The notes beneath the pieces were generated by a model. It was not told where the DNA came from, did no database searches, and saw only the letters and a list, made by a program, of their open reading frames with translations. From the NCBI GenBank assembly GCA_019634695.1, contig JAHCAW010000012.1, positions 1 to 64,000 of the forward strand: a DNA stretch of 64,000 nt, written 5' to 3'. The stretch comes from Candidatus Sumerlaeia bacterium (lineage in GTDB: Bacteria > Sumerlaeota > Sumerlaeia > SLMS01 > JAHLLQ01). Positions within the stretch are counted from its first letter, which is position 1; each line of letters begins with the position of its first letter. Positions 22,813 through 32,063 of this stretch are shown piece by piece. Position numbers and translations under genes: made by a program.

Positions 22813-23951
22813 GGGGCCTCCTGCGGACGGAACCAGAAGTTGGCGATCAGAACGTTGCGGTCAGTCAGGCGACGGTCGGCAAGGGCGCGTTCGTCGTCCG
22901 TCAGGAAGGCATTCTCGTTCGCATCGTTGAGGAAGACGACCGAGACCTCCGTAGAACCGGCCGCAAGGTCCACTGCCAGGGGATAAGGGCGATACTCGAC
23001 GGAATCGATGTAGAGGAAGTCGCTGCTCGGTCCATCGCCGGCGATGACTTCAACCAGCGGACCAATGCCGCACGCACGCGTTCCCAGAATCAGGACCACC
23101 GCCTCGCCGGCCGAAGTGGGCCGTTCGGGTTCCAATCGAAACCGGGCACGCTCGAGTCGGCCATACAGTGCGGTTTCGTCCGCGGTGCTGACGCGACCTG
23201 CGGGCGCTTCAAGCGGATCGGCCGTGACGAGGCGGCGAAAGCCGTGGGCTTCCATTAAAGCGATCGCATCGGCGGAGCGCACGGGCCGCTGCTCCTCGAA
23301 AGCGGCGAGCAGTTCGGCAAAGGAGCCGGTGGCGGAGTGGGCCGGGTCGAGCTTGCGGCGCAGAGCGTCGAGGCGCTGACGGGCGACCGGGTCGGTCGGC
23401 GGTTCCGTCGTCAAATCTTCGATCGTCCGGGCACCGAGGGCTGAGGGCTGCGGAACGATGTCGAGCGCGTTGGCCATGAGCGCGAGCCCGGCGGGGACGT
23501 GGCCTTCGGCGACGAGGACGCGACCAAAGGCCTCAGTCGCGGCGGCGATGCGGGACCGTCGGCGATCCGAGAAAAGCGTGGGATAGGCCGAGTGGGGCCA
23601 GAAGGCGGCGCGGGCGGCGCGCTCGAAGTAGGGGCGGGCCTCGTCGTGGCGACCGACGGCGGCCAGCGCGTTGGCGGCCTCGAGCTGGCGGTCGGGGTTG
23701 TTGGGAGCCGCGTCGGCGGCGGCACGGAAGAGTGCGAAGACGCGTTCGGGCGGCTCCGTCGCATGGCGATTGGCCAGGGCGACGGCGTTCTCCGGCGCGG
23801 CGAGCGCGACGCGACGATTCGGGATCGGCGTCAGCAGAAGCAGCGTGACGAGGACGAGCACCATCGCGCCGGCAGCGACAAACCACGGCACCAGCCGATG
23901 CCGGTCCGGCGCGGAAGAAGGGGACTCGGCTGCGGGGGTGTTCGGTTCCAT
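22809..23951 (-). CDS. Membrane-anchored TPR protein with possible carbohydrate-binding C terminus
   Basis: The product has 380 residues from the ATG at 23951. One hydrophobic helix (about residues 22-44) anchors the N terminus. A TPR-like stretch follows (RVFALFRAAADAAPNNPDRQ, then EARPYFERAARAAF). Residues about 285-375 are beta-rich and resemble calcium-dependent xylan-binding modules (AVVLILGTRACGIGPLVEV, then VVFLNDANENAFL and DRNVLIANFWFRP). It overlaps the O-antigen ligase gene by four bases and sits in the polysaccharide locus, so it may hold nascent glycan near the polymerase. The module assignment is by eye. Confidence 0.6.
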   Translation of the reverse strand: MEPNTPAAESPSSAPDRHRLVPWFVAAGAMVLVLVTLLLLTPIPNRRVALAAPENAVALANRHATEPPERVFALFRAAADAAPNNPDRQLEAANALAAVGRHDEARPYFERAARAAFWPHSAYPTLFSDRRRSRIAAATEAFGRVLVAEGHVPAGLALMANALDIVPQPSALGARTIEDLTTEPPTDPVARQRLDALRRKLDPAHSATGSFAELLAAFEEQRPVRSADAIALMEAHGFRRLVTADPLEAPAGRVSTADETALYGRLERARFRLEPERPTSAGEAVVLILGTRACGIGPLVEVIAGDGPSSDFLYIDSVEYRPYPLAVDLAAGSTEVSVVFLNDANENAFLTDDERALADRRLTDRNVLIANFWFRPQEAP

Positions 23952-23983
23952 GCGGGGTGACGGCGCTCGGTTCGCGGGAGGGT

Positions 23984-25174
23984 TCAATGCCGTGCGGCGA
24001 TCTGCTCGCGGATGGCGTCGGTCATGCGCCGGGTGATGATGCTCCACTCGTAGGTGGAAACGACGAGTTCGAGGGCGTTGTCGGCGAGCGATTCCCGCAG
24101 CGGCGCGTTGTCCATGAGGTCGAGAACGGCCTCGGCGAAGGCGCGGGGATCGTCGCGAATCAGGAAGTGGCGGCCGTCCTGACCCGCGATGCCTTCGGCG
24201 CCCACCGACGTGGAGACGATCGGAATGCGGGTGCCCATGGCCTCGAGGATTTTGAGGCGCGTGCCGGCGCCGATGCGCAGGGGCACGATGAAGACGGTGG
24301 ACTCGTGAAGATAGGGCAGCACGTCGGGGACAAAGCCGGTGACCTCGACGCCTTCGCCGGCGAGCGCGCGAACATTGGGGCGCGGCTCGTGCCCGGCCAG
24401 AACCAGATGGATGTCGGGACGCTTCGCACGAATGATCGGCATGATGTCGCGCAGGAGGAACTCGCATCCGTCGGCGTTGGGCAACCAGCCCATGTTGCCG
24501 AGGAAGAGCAGGACGTTGGGTTTCCGCTCGGCCGTCCCGGGGCGGAACTTCTCGATATCGACGCCGTTGGAGGCCTCGAGCACGGTGGAGGCGGGCGCCA
24601 TGACCTGAAGCTGTTGGCGCTCCTTGTCGGAAACCGTGAAGACAAGGTCCATCTGCGGCAGGACGCGCTGGAGATAGCGCCGGCACAGGTTGGCCTGGAT
24701 GCGGCCGAAGGCCTTCGAGGCCGGATCGGGCCGATTCTCGGCCCAGCGCTCGTACATCGTGATGTCGTTGTTCTGTGTGTCCACCCCGTGTGGCACCCCG
24801 GCGAACAGGTCGCGATAGTGCGTCGTGTGCATCCTGTCGAAGAGGACGAAGTCGTAGCGGTTCTCCCGGGCCAAGCCGGCCAGCAGGCGGCGGAAGGCCG
24901 GTTGGTTGTAGCGCGTGTAGGTGATCGGTGTGCCGGCGACGAGGCCGGGCAGCAGGTTGACCGCGTCGCGAACTTGCGAGGCTTGCGAGCGTAGCGTGTG
25001 GATGCGGGCGCCATGGGATGCCAGTCCGCGCACGTCGACGTCATCGTCCTGCGGGCGCAACAAGGTGGCCAGATCGAGATCGAAGTCGGCGGCCATCTGC
25101 CGGAAGATGTGGAACGCCCGGATGGCGCCACCATCGGTCAGCGGCCAAGGGGGACGCGGCGCGATGGTGAGCAT
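23984..25174 (-). CDS. Glycosyltransferase family 4
   Basis: The product has 396 residues from the ATG at 25174. The N terminus (PRPPWPLTDGGAIRAFHIFR) is the acceptor side of a GT-B fold. The C-terminal domain has NVLLFLGNMGWLPNADG and later VFIVPLRIGAGTRLKILEAM with the G-x-R-L-K pattern of a GT4 subfamily that processes sugar nucleotides. It lacks a signal peptide and should act at the cytoplasmic face. It is cotranscribed with the GT2 gene upstream (67-base gap) and the TPR gene downstream (32 bases). Donor and acceptor are unknown. Confidence 0.9.
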   Translation of the reverse strand: MLTIAPRPPWPLTDGGAIRAFHIFRQMAADFDLDLATLLRPQDDDVDVRGLASHGARIHTLRSQASQVRDAVNLLPGLVAGTPITYTRYNQPAFRRLLAGLARENRYDFVLFDRMHTTHYRDLFAGVPHGVDTQNNDITMYERWAENRPDPASKAFGRIQANLCRRYLQRVLPQMDLVFTVSDKERQQLQVMAPASTVLEASNGVDIEKFRPGTAERKPNVLLFLGNMGWLPNADGCEFLLRDIMPIIRAKRPDIHLVLAGHEPRPNVRALAGEGVEVTGFVPDVLPYLHESTVFIVPLRIGAGTRLKILEAMGTRIPIVSTSVGAEGIAGQDGRHFLIRDDPRAFAEAVLDLMDNAPLRESLADNALELVVSTYEWSIITRRMTDAIREQIAARH

Positions 25175-25241
25175 GCGGGGTTTGGAGGAAGAAGGACTCA
25201 AGGATGTCGGTGTCCTGTGGGATGGCGCGCGGCTTTTCGCC

Positions 25242-26411
25242 TTACGCGTCGCCCTCGCGAATGGTCTTCCAGGTGACGTAGCGCTTGCCTGCGAAGTAGT
25301 TGTAGATGCCTTGCAGCGAAGCGAAGTTGACGACGCAGAAGTAGGTGATGATACCGAGCAGCTTGCCGACGCGGGCGTGGCGGCTGCGCAGATGGCCGAC
25401 GAGGGCGACGAGATAGAACACAACCTGGGCGCCCAGCAACGCGATGGCCCAGGCCTGAAGGCCGGCCACCACGAGATAGGCGGCGTTGGCGGCAAGGAAC
25501 AGCAGCATGAAGTAGGGCACGAACCAGCGCAGGATCTTGTGCGAGACGACCTGAAAGGCAAGGGCCGGACGGCACAGCCACTCGCGCGCCGTGCGCATCA
25601 GGCTGAAGAATCCACGGGTGATGATGCGAATCTTGCGGCGGTACTCCTTCTGGAAGTTGTCGCCGGGTTCCTCGGTGGTGATGGCGCGCGGCTCGTAGAT
25701 GGTGCGCTTGCCGTGCCGGGTGGCAATGAGCAGCGGGATGGTCAAGTCGTCCATCAGTTCGCGGGGCGGCGGAACGTAGTCGGCCTTGCGGATCGCGTAG
25801 ATGGAGCCATTGGCGCCGATGAGGGTATTGAAGCGGCTCTCGGCCCGCTTGATGGCCTTCTCGTACTTCCAGTAGAGCCCCTCGGACTCGCCGGAGGCGC
25901 TGCCGTCGGGATTGCGATAGCGCAACTCCCCGCAGACGGCGCCGACGGTGGGGTCCGCCAGACCGGCGACCAACCAATGGATTGCGTCGGGGGCATAGAG
26001 CGAGTTCGCGTCCGACATGACGATGATCTCGCCCACGCACTGGGGCACGCAGGTATTCAAGGCGTTCATCTTGCCCTGATTCGGCGTGATGGCGATCAGG
26101 CGGACCCCGCGGTCGGCATGGGATTCGACGATCTGGTTCGTGCGGTCGGTGGACCCGTCGGAGGCGATGACAATCTCGAGCCTGTCGTGCGGCCAATCCA
26201 GCGCCAGGGCATTCTCGATCTTCTCGGCGATGACACGCTCCTCATTGTAGGCGGCTACGAGAAGCGAGACGGTCGGATGCCCCTCGAGAGGTGGTGGGCT
26301 GGGCCGCCGCCGCATGCGGGCCAGCAAGCCGACGAGCAACGGGTACCCAACGTAGCTGTACAGCACGCCAGCAGCGGACAACCCCATCAATGTCAGGAAC
26401 ACGAGCGCCAT
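25242..26411 (-). CDS. Membrane glycosyltransferase family 2
   Basis: The product has 389 residues from the ATG at 26411. An N-terminal hydrophobic helix precedes a GT-A domain: VSLLVAAYNEE, then IVIASDGSTDRT, MSDAN (the DxD position), and GANGSIYAIRK. A QxxRW-type position is replaced by KEYRRKIRI. Three or four C-terminal helices begin near FVPYFMLLFLAANAAYL. This arrangement matches processive or semi-processive inner-membrane transferases that build polysaccharide. It is the first gene of the minus-strand block and diverges from the C25 protease, so a promoter is expected in 26412-26605. Confidence 0.9.
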   Translation of the reverse strand: MALVFLTLMGLSAAGVLYSYVGYPLLVGLLARMRRRPSPPPLEGHPTVSLLVAAYNEERVIAEKIENALALDWPHDRLEIVIASDGSTDRTNQIVESHADRGVRLIAITPNQGKMNALNTCVPQCVGEIIVMSDANSLYAPDAIHWLVAGLADPTVGAVCGELRYRNPDGSASGESEGLYWKYEKAIKRAESRFNTLIGANGSIYAIRKADYVPPPRELMDDLTIPLLIATRHGKRTIYEPRAITTEEPGDNFQKEYRRKIRIITRGFFSLMRTAREWLCRPALAFQVVSHKILRWFVPYFMLLFLAANAAYLVVAGLQAWAIALLGAQVVFYLVALVGHLRSRHARVGKLLGIITYFCVVNFASLQGIYNYFAGKRYVTWKTIREGDA

Positions 26412-26605
26412 CGTGGGAAGGGTTCTGGCGGACCCCGGAGGCCCGGACAAGGCTAAACGTCCGGGGCGATGTGGCCTTGCTATCCCGGAGCCCACCCCGC
26501 AAGTCTTGTGGCTGGTTGCGAGGTGGTCAGCCACCCGGCAACCCGACCAGCCCCAATCATCACCCGCCGGCGACCAAACCGCGCGTCTGGAGTCTTCTTC
26601 TTCCC

Positions 26606-28972
26606 ATGGCCCGAACTTGCATGCTCCCTCAACGCACTGCACTCCTCCTCCCCTTCGCGGCTGCCGGGTTGGCGGCAACGCCCGCCGTGGCCTTCGACAC
26701 CACGTCGGCCCTGGCGCGCATCGAGGTGGCCGAACGCGGGATCGTTCGCGTGACGCGAGCCGACCTCGAGGGGGTGGTGCCCGACATCGGGGAACGCGAC
26801 CCGCGCGGCCTCAACCTTGTGTACAAGGGAGAAGTCGTGCCGATCCACTTCCCCGGCGAAGAAGACGGGGCGTTCGACGAGGGAGACGCGTTCTACTTCC
26901 AGGGCACCTATCTCGAGGGCGACACGACGACAAAGGACATCTACAGCGACTCCAGCTCCTACTTCCTCGTGGCGGGCCATGCCTCGCCCGTCCGCTTTGC
27001 CACCAAGTCGCTGGAGGATTTCGAGGCAAGGCCGACCGCCCTGCCGGACGGCACGCTCTGGCACCGGTATCATCTTGAAGCCGAAAACCTGACGCCGTTC
27101 TTTCACAACTTCGGGGCCGAGACGACGGACTTCAAGTTCACCAAGATCCTGACCTCCGAAGACGCCCAGCCTTGGGAATACAAGACCCGGCTGACGAACC
27201 TCTCCGACACCGCCACGACCTTCTCGTTCCACGTCAAGTTCTACGGCCGCTCAAGCCTGCCCGTGAACCCGGACCATGAGGTCGCCATCGACATCAACGG
27301 CCATCCCGTGGGCACCGTCGTCTGGGACGGAGTCCATGCAACGGAGTTCAAGCGGACAGACCTGCCGGCCGAGTGGGTCGCCGGCAAGGAGGCGACGATT
27401 CGCTTCAACGTGACCGGGCAACTGCGCGATGCGCGGCGCGTCTCACCCGGGCCGAAGGACGCCGAGGGCCTGGCTGTGCGGGCACTCGACACGGTGTTCC
27501 TCGACTGGTTCCGTCTCGAGTATCCGGCATCGGCAACTGCCATCGTGCCTGGCCTCTACACGTACAATCACGGCAAGCTGGAGCTGCACTCGGTCGGGGC
27601 CGATGCAGAGGGCGCATGGCACCAGCACCGACTGACGAACATCCCGCGCGGCGACGTCTGGGTGCTGGATGTCGGCAATGGGCACGCGCTTCGGACGGAG
27701 ATCCAGGAGACCGGCGGCGACACGGTAGTCGCCACCTTCCCTGTCTTCCTGTCGGATGCGACTCACCTGTCTGTCGCGAACACGAGAAGTCTCATCGCCC
27801 CGCGGCATGTCGTGACTCCGAGCCGAACGAATCTTGTGTCGCTGGCGGCCGGCGCGGAGTTGGTTGTCGTCGCGCACGACTCCTTCCTGGGCGAGCTGGA
27901 CGGGTTCATCGCGCACAAGGTCGCCATGGGAATTCCGTCGGTAGCCGTGGCGACTTCGGCGGTCTACGACCAGTTCAATCACGGTCACAAGCACCCGGTC
28001 GCGATTCGCGACTTCCTGAAGGCACTTCATCGGCAGGGCGATGGGAGTGTGCGGTACGCGCTGCTGATCGGACAGGCCAGCCAGGATCATCACGGCATCC
28101 AGCCCGAGGACAAGCGCCACCCGGACCTGCTGCCGACGCCGTGGTATTCGTCCCGCGCGTTCCCGCAGTACGCGAACGATCTGTGGTACGGGATGCTGGG
28201 CGAGGATCGAGCGGTGCACGTCGCTGTCGGTCGCATCCCGGCGACCACCGCAGACGAGGTGCGCGCGACGCTGGCGAAGATCGTCGAGTTCGAAACCTCC
28301 GGCCCTTCGGACTGGAAGAAGAGGGCCCTGTTCGTCTCCAGCGAGGAGGCGATGTTCCAAAGCGAGCTGAACCGGACGGCAGAAGCGATCGCGGAATCCT
28401 GCGAGGATTGCACGTCGCATCGGGTCTACGCGGGCCGCGAAGGGGCCTCCGGGCCGGACTACGCGAAGGAACTCCGGGAACGGCTGGATGAAGGTGCGGG
28501 CCTGATGATGTTTGCGGGTCACGGCGGAAGCCATGTCTGGTGCGTCGGACCGAACTGGCCGCCGACCGCCGAGACCAACATGTTCGACATCGACACGGTG
28601 AACACGCTGGCCAACAAGGGGCGGTACCCGATCGTCTTGGCGGCGACGTGCTACACGACGACGTTTGCCTTTCGCGACCGCACGGATAGCATGGGAATGC
28701 GGCTGCTGACGTCGCCCGAGAAGGGGGCTGTGGCGGTGCTGAGTTCGTCGGCGCGACTCTACTTCCATCCCGCGGCACGTCTCTACCATCGGATGGTGGA
28801 GCAGATTCACCAGGAGCGTCCACGAACCTTGGGAGACGTCATGCTGACTGTGCTGGCGGATTCACTGGAAGCAGACACGCGGGAGTCGCAGACCCTGCTC
28901 GGGGACCCCTCCCTGCTGCTCGCCTCCATCTATTCGTCGGCGAGTGAGGCGGGAGCAGTTCCCGAGGAGTAG
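26606..28972 (+). CDS. Secreted gingipain-like cysteine protease (family C25)
   Basis: The product has 788 residues with a signal peptide (LLLPFAAAGLAATPAVA, cleavage near residue 29). A beta-rich N-terminal half precedes the C25 catalytic domain at about residues 415-770. The catalytic pair is H639 in MFAGHGGSH and C682 in LAATCYTTTF, with the interdomain motif VGRIPATTADEVRATLAKI. No type IX secretion C-terminal domain or other anchor follows; the protein ends 20-30 residues after the catalytic domain. C25 enzymes are endopeptidases of the caspase-like clan. It is a single plus-strand gene between two minus-strand polysaccharide blocks and may process surface proteins. An ATG at 26621 is a possible alternative start. 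Confidence 0.88.
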   Translation: MARTCMLPQRTALLLPFAAAGLAATPAVAFDTTSALARIEVAERGIVRVTRADLEGVVPDIGERDPRGLNLVYKGEVVPIHFPGEEDGAFDEGDAFYFQGTYLEGDTTTKDIYSDSSSYFLVAGHASPVRFATKSLEDFEARPTALPDGTLWHRYHLEAENLTPFFHNFGAETTDFKFTKILTSEDAQPWEYKTRLTNLSDTATTFSFHVKFYGRSSLPVNPDHEVAIDINGHPVGTVVWDGVHATEFKRTDLPAEWVAGKEATIRFNVTGQLRDARRVSPGPKDAEGLAVRALDTVFLDWFRLEYPASATAIVPGLYTYNHGKLELHSVGADAEGAWHQHRLTNIPRGDVWVLDVGNGHALRTEIQETGGDTVVATFPVFLSDATHLSVANTRSLIAPRHVVTPSRTNLVSLAAGAELVVVAHDSFLGELDGFIAHKVAMGIPSVAVATSAVYDQFNHGHKHPVAIRDFLKALHRQGDGSVRYALLIGQASQDHHGIQPEDKRHPDLLPTPWYSSRAFPQYANDLWYGMLGEDRAVHVAVGRIPATTADEVRATLAKIVEFETSGPSDWKKRALFVSSEEAMFQSELNRTAEAIAESCEDCTSHRVYAGREGASGPDYAKELRERLDEGAGLMMFAGHGGSHVWCVGPNWPPTAETNMFDIDTVNTLANKGRYPIVLAATCYTTTFAFRDRTDSMGMRLLTSPEKGAVAVLSSSARLYFHPAARLYHRMVEQIHQERPRTLGDVMLTVLADSLEADTRESQTLLGDPSLLLASIYSSASEAGAVPEE

Positions 28973-28981
28973 ATCGCCGCC

Positions 28982-30358
28982 TCACCCCTTGGGCACGCGA
29001 GGAACACCACCAAGGACGATTCGGCCTCGCGCCACGAGGATAAGGTAGCCGTTGGTCAGCATCGCGTAGCAGAGCGTTGCCAGCGCCGTTCCGATCATAA
29101 AGGAAACCAGCCCCACCCCCTTGTGATAGAGGGCAAAGGATACCAACACCTGCACCACAAGGCTGCACGACAGAATTCCCAGCAGAACGCCAAGGCGTCG
29201 AACGATGTAGAAGTAGAAGGTCGGATAGCCAAGAATCGAGAAGCCACAGACGAGCACGGCGACCCGGGCGCTGGGGATGCCGGCGACGTACGAGGGCAGC
29301 AGCAACTCGATGGGGTAAGGCAGCAGCATAACCCCGATGGGCATGGCCGGAAGGAGAAAGGCAATCAGATAGGGCAATGGCTTGAGCAGGTCCTTGGCGG
29401 CCTGCCGCGCGTCGCCGGTCTGCCCATAGCGCTCCCCGACTGTCGGGTACAGCACGTTGCTGAAGGCCTGCGGCAGGGCGAGTGCAAGCCCGGAGACGAC
29501 TGCTGCGATGGCGTAGATGCCCAGGGCCTCGGCACCCAGCAGGACGCGAACCAGCGTGCGATCGAGCGCCGTCAGATACTGCTGCAGGAAGGCCATCAAG
29601 CAGACCGGAAGCCCGATCCGGATCGCGGTGCGGAGGAGGTCCGCCCGATAACATGGCCGGTAGTCGAACTTCCCGAACCTGACACCGGCAAGGGCCTCGG
29701 CGGCCAACAAGCCGATCTGGCGAATGACGGCACCGAGCAATCCAAAGGCAACGAGAGGAAGACTGACGACTGTGACCAGGCTGGCGGCCAAAGTCTTCAT
29801 GCTGACGGCGCGAAACTGCTTTCGGACATACAGGTCGATGTTGACGAGATGAAGTGCCATCGTCGCCGCGGCGAGCATCGCTCCGCCGCCCAGGACGATC
29901 GGCGCCTTCGCATCGTCGAACGTCCACGAGAGGAGCAGGACGATCGCTCCGAAGAGGGCAAGAAAGCCTGCCTCGACCAAGACCAGCGTGAATACCGAAT
30001 CCTTCATGTCGCGGGCTCGGGCATCGTCGCCGGCGCCGCGCAGGATGGGCACCTGCTGCTCCGCCCCCTGCGGGGCGCCCAGATGGATCGGCCCGGCGTA
30101 GAATGCGAGCAGGCGGGCTGTGGCATAGTGCCCCATCAGCTCGGGGCCGAGGATTCGCGCCACCACCAGGCTCGACACGAGTACCAAGAACGTGCGGAGC
30201 CAGTTGCTGAATGCGATGTGTGCGATGGACAGAGTAAGTCGGCGCCCGCCGGAGAGCCCTCCGAGCCATGACCTCCAGCGGGACTTCAGTTGAACGAATC
30301 CCGTCGGATGCTGGCGCGAAGCATCAGGATCGCCCGACGGGTTGGCATTCTTCGACAT
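28982..30358 (-). CDS. Polysaccharide flippase (Wzx / MATE-like)
   Basis: The product has 458 residues with twelve or more hydrophobic helices. The first (FLVLVSSLVVARILGPELMG) is the typical opening of the polysaccharide_synt family, with further segments such as LLLPYPIELLLPSYVAG. Wzx proteins flip undecaprenyl-linked repeat units to the periplasm. The N-terminal 40 residues are hydrophilic. It starts seven bases after the stop of the Wzz-type gene and is cotranscribed with it. It converges on the C25 gene with a nine-base gap. Confidence 0.9.
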   Translation of the reverse strand: MSKNANPSGDPDASRQHPTGFVQLKSRWRSWLGGLSGGRRLTLSIAHIAFSNWLRTFLVLVSSLVVARILGPELMGHYATARLLAFYAGPIHLGAPQGAEQQVPILRGAGDDARARDMKDSVFTLVLVEAGFLALFGAIVLLLSWTFDDAKAPIVLGGGAMLAAATMALHLVNIDLYVRKQFRAVSMKTLAASLVTVVSLPLVAFGLLGAVIRQIGLLAAEALAGVRFGKFDYRPCYRADLLRTAIRIGLPVCLMAFLQQYLTALDRTLVRVLLGAEALGIYAIAAVVSGLALALPQAFSNVLYPTVGERYGQTGDARQAAKDLLKPLPYLIAFLLPAMPIGVMLLPYPIELLLPSYVAGIPSARVAVLVCGFSILGYPTFYFYIVRRLGVLLGILSCSLVVQVLVSFALYHKGVGLVSFMIGTALATLCYAMLTNGYLILVARGRIVLGGVPRVPKG

Positions 30359-30365
30359 GAACTGG

Positions 30366-31874
30366 TCACGCCTGTTGCCGGCCGGTGCGGGCGTGCTCGC
30401 GGTAGCCGCTGACGAGGAGAAGGATCAGCAGGGCCATGCCGAAGGCGAAGAGGCCGGCGGCGAGGGCCTTGACGGTGCGTCCTCGGGGCAGGTCGTACAG
30501 CGAGGGGATGGCAGCGCTGAGCAGGCGCAGGTCGGGCTCGATTTCGGCCTCGGCAAGGCGTGCGCTCAGGGTCTTGCTGTTGAGGGCGGAGTAGTACTCG
30601 CCAAGGTTCTTGAGCTCGGTATCGATCTTCTTGAGTTCCCACTCGGCGAGCTGCTCCTTCACATCGACCTCGCGCTGGAGGTTCTCGGTGAGCGTCTGCT
30701 CCTCGGCCAGCAGTTCGCGTTTGCGCGCCTGGAAGGCGTTCTGCGCGGCTTGAGACTGCTGGAGTGTCTTCTCGAACAAGTCGGAGCTGGTCTGGATCTG
30801 GCGCTCGATGGCTTCCTTGCGGCGGGCGGCGGCGGCGAGTTTGCCGCGCTTGGTGGCCAGCAGGGCCCGCACCTCGGTGTAGACTTCGTTGCGTTCCTCG
30901 GCGACAATGGTGCGCCCGGCCATGGCGTCGGGCAGGCGGTTCTCCTGGGCGGCAAGCAGGGCGATGGCCGTGTCCGTCAAGCCCTTGTTGAGTGTCAGCC
31001 GCTCGGGAAGGGACTGGAGTTCAGTTTCGAGGATTGCGACCTCGCGTTCGAGGGTTTCGGCTTCGAGTTCGGCATCAGCCAGCAGGTCGAGGCGGGTGGC
31101 GAGCTGCCCGCGAATCGCCTCGAGGCGCTTGGTGAGCAGATCGGTCTGGAGTCCCTCGGCGAGGGCGGCGAGTTCGAGGTCGCGTGCCTCGGAGAAGCGG
31201 GCGACTTCCTTGAGCATGCGCTCGTTTGCGGCGACGACCGCGGCGCGCAACTCGTCGTTGCGGGCGGCGGAGCGGTCGATCGAGGTCTCGTATTCGGCCG
31301 CGGTATCGAGGTACTCGGTCTTGAGAATCTCGAGGGTGCCGCCGGCGCCAAAGCGCCCGTAGTTGCGGGAGGCCTCGATGGCCACGCTGGCCCAGGCGTT
31401 GGCGCGCTGGGCGGCGATTTCGCCGGAGGTTCCGCGCGCGGCAAGGATCAGGACGGGCGAGTACTGGACATCCGTCGCGGTTTGGCGAATGACGCGAACG
31501 TTGGCACGGATATCCTCCCGAATGTAGCGGAGCTTCTCGGGGCGGCCGTCGTTGTCAGACCAGTTGGCGCGATCGCGCAGTTGCTTGATGACCGGATCGG
31601 ACCGAACGATGATCTCGTAGTCCTGGATCGTCAGCGTGCGGGGCAGCAGTCCCGCGATGTTGTCGTTGCCCTGCTTGAAGGGCGGCGGCGCCAGGACGAG
31701 GACGACTTCGGCCTCATACTTGGCCGGCGTCTGCGAGGCGATGAAGAAGGCAGCCACCGTGGCGACAACGAAGACGGCGACGAGATAATAGGACTTCTCG
31801 ACGACGAAGCCCAGGATGCGGTAGGCGGTATCGAGAGTGAGGAGGAACTCGGAGCGGACCGACTGTTGGGACAT
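30366..31874 (-). CDS. Wzz/GNVR-type chain-length regulator without kinase domain
   Basis: The product has 502 residues from the ATG at 31874. A first membrane helix (YYLVAVFVVATVAAFFIA, about residues 28-46) is followed by a periplasmic domain starting AKYEAEVVLVLAPPP, a long coiled coil (about 165-440), and a second helix near the C terminus (VKALAAGLFAFGMALLILLL). This is the Wzz/polysaccharide co-polymerase layout. It ends 12-15 residues after the second helix and lacks the BY-kinase domain. It probably sets chain length with the polymerase and flippase. A perfect hairpin TCCCGC-TTG-GCGGGA occurs in its leader (around 31940-31955), and the 23-bp element lies 111 bases upstream. Confidence 0.87.
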   Translation of the reverse strand: MSQQSVRSEFLLTLDTAYRILGFVVEKSYYLVAVFVVATVAAFFIASQTPAKYEAEVVLVLAPPPFKQGNDNIAGLLPRTLTIQDYEIIVRSDPVIKQLRDRANWSDNDGRPEKLRYIREDIRANVRVIRQTATDVQYSPVLILAARGTSGEIAAQRANAWASVAIEASRNYGRFGAGGTLEILKTEYLDTAAEYETSIDRSAARNDELRAAVVAANERMLKEVARFSEARDLELAALAEGLQTDLLTKRLEAIRGQLATRLDLLADAELEAETLEREVAILETELQSLPERLTLNKGLTDTAIALLAAQENRLPDAMAGRTIVAEERNEVYTEVRALLATKRGKLAAAARRKEAIERQIQTSSDLFEKTLQQSQAAQNAFQARKRELLAEEQTLTENLQREVDVKEQLAEWELKKIDTELKNLGEYYSALNSKTLSARLAEAEIEPDLRLLSAAIPSLYDLPRGRTVKALAAGLFAFGMALLILLLVSGYREHARTGRQQA

Positions 31875-31984
31875 GAAGTGCCACCGATGCGGGGTGTCCG
31901 GCGGTGGGGGGCGCGGAACTTGCGCCGCCCGGTTGCTCCCGCCAAGCGGGAACCACGACCGGCGAGTAGTCCCAAGGGGCGGCC

Positions 31985-32007
31985 GAAACGTGTCAAGACG
32001 AAAGCCC
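31985..32007 (-). promoter_or_regulatory. 23-bp duplicated element with TTGACA upstream of the Wzz-type gene
   Basis: On the minus strand the element reads GGGCTTTCGTC, then TTGACA, then CGTTTC, an ideal -35 hexamer in a longer conserved context. An identical copy lies at 32955-32977 upstream of the FkbM gene. It is 111 bases before the Wzz start codon. A -10 is not obvious (GACTAC at spacing 19). Confidence 0.5.
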
Positions 32008-32063
32008 GACGCCGTCTCCGCCGCCGCTGCCGGGCTCACGTGACGCCGGCCTGGATGGTGCCG

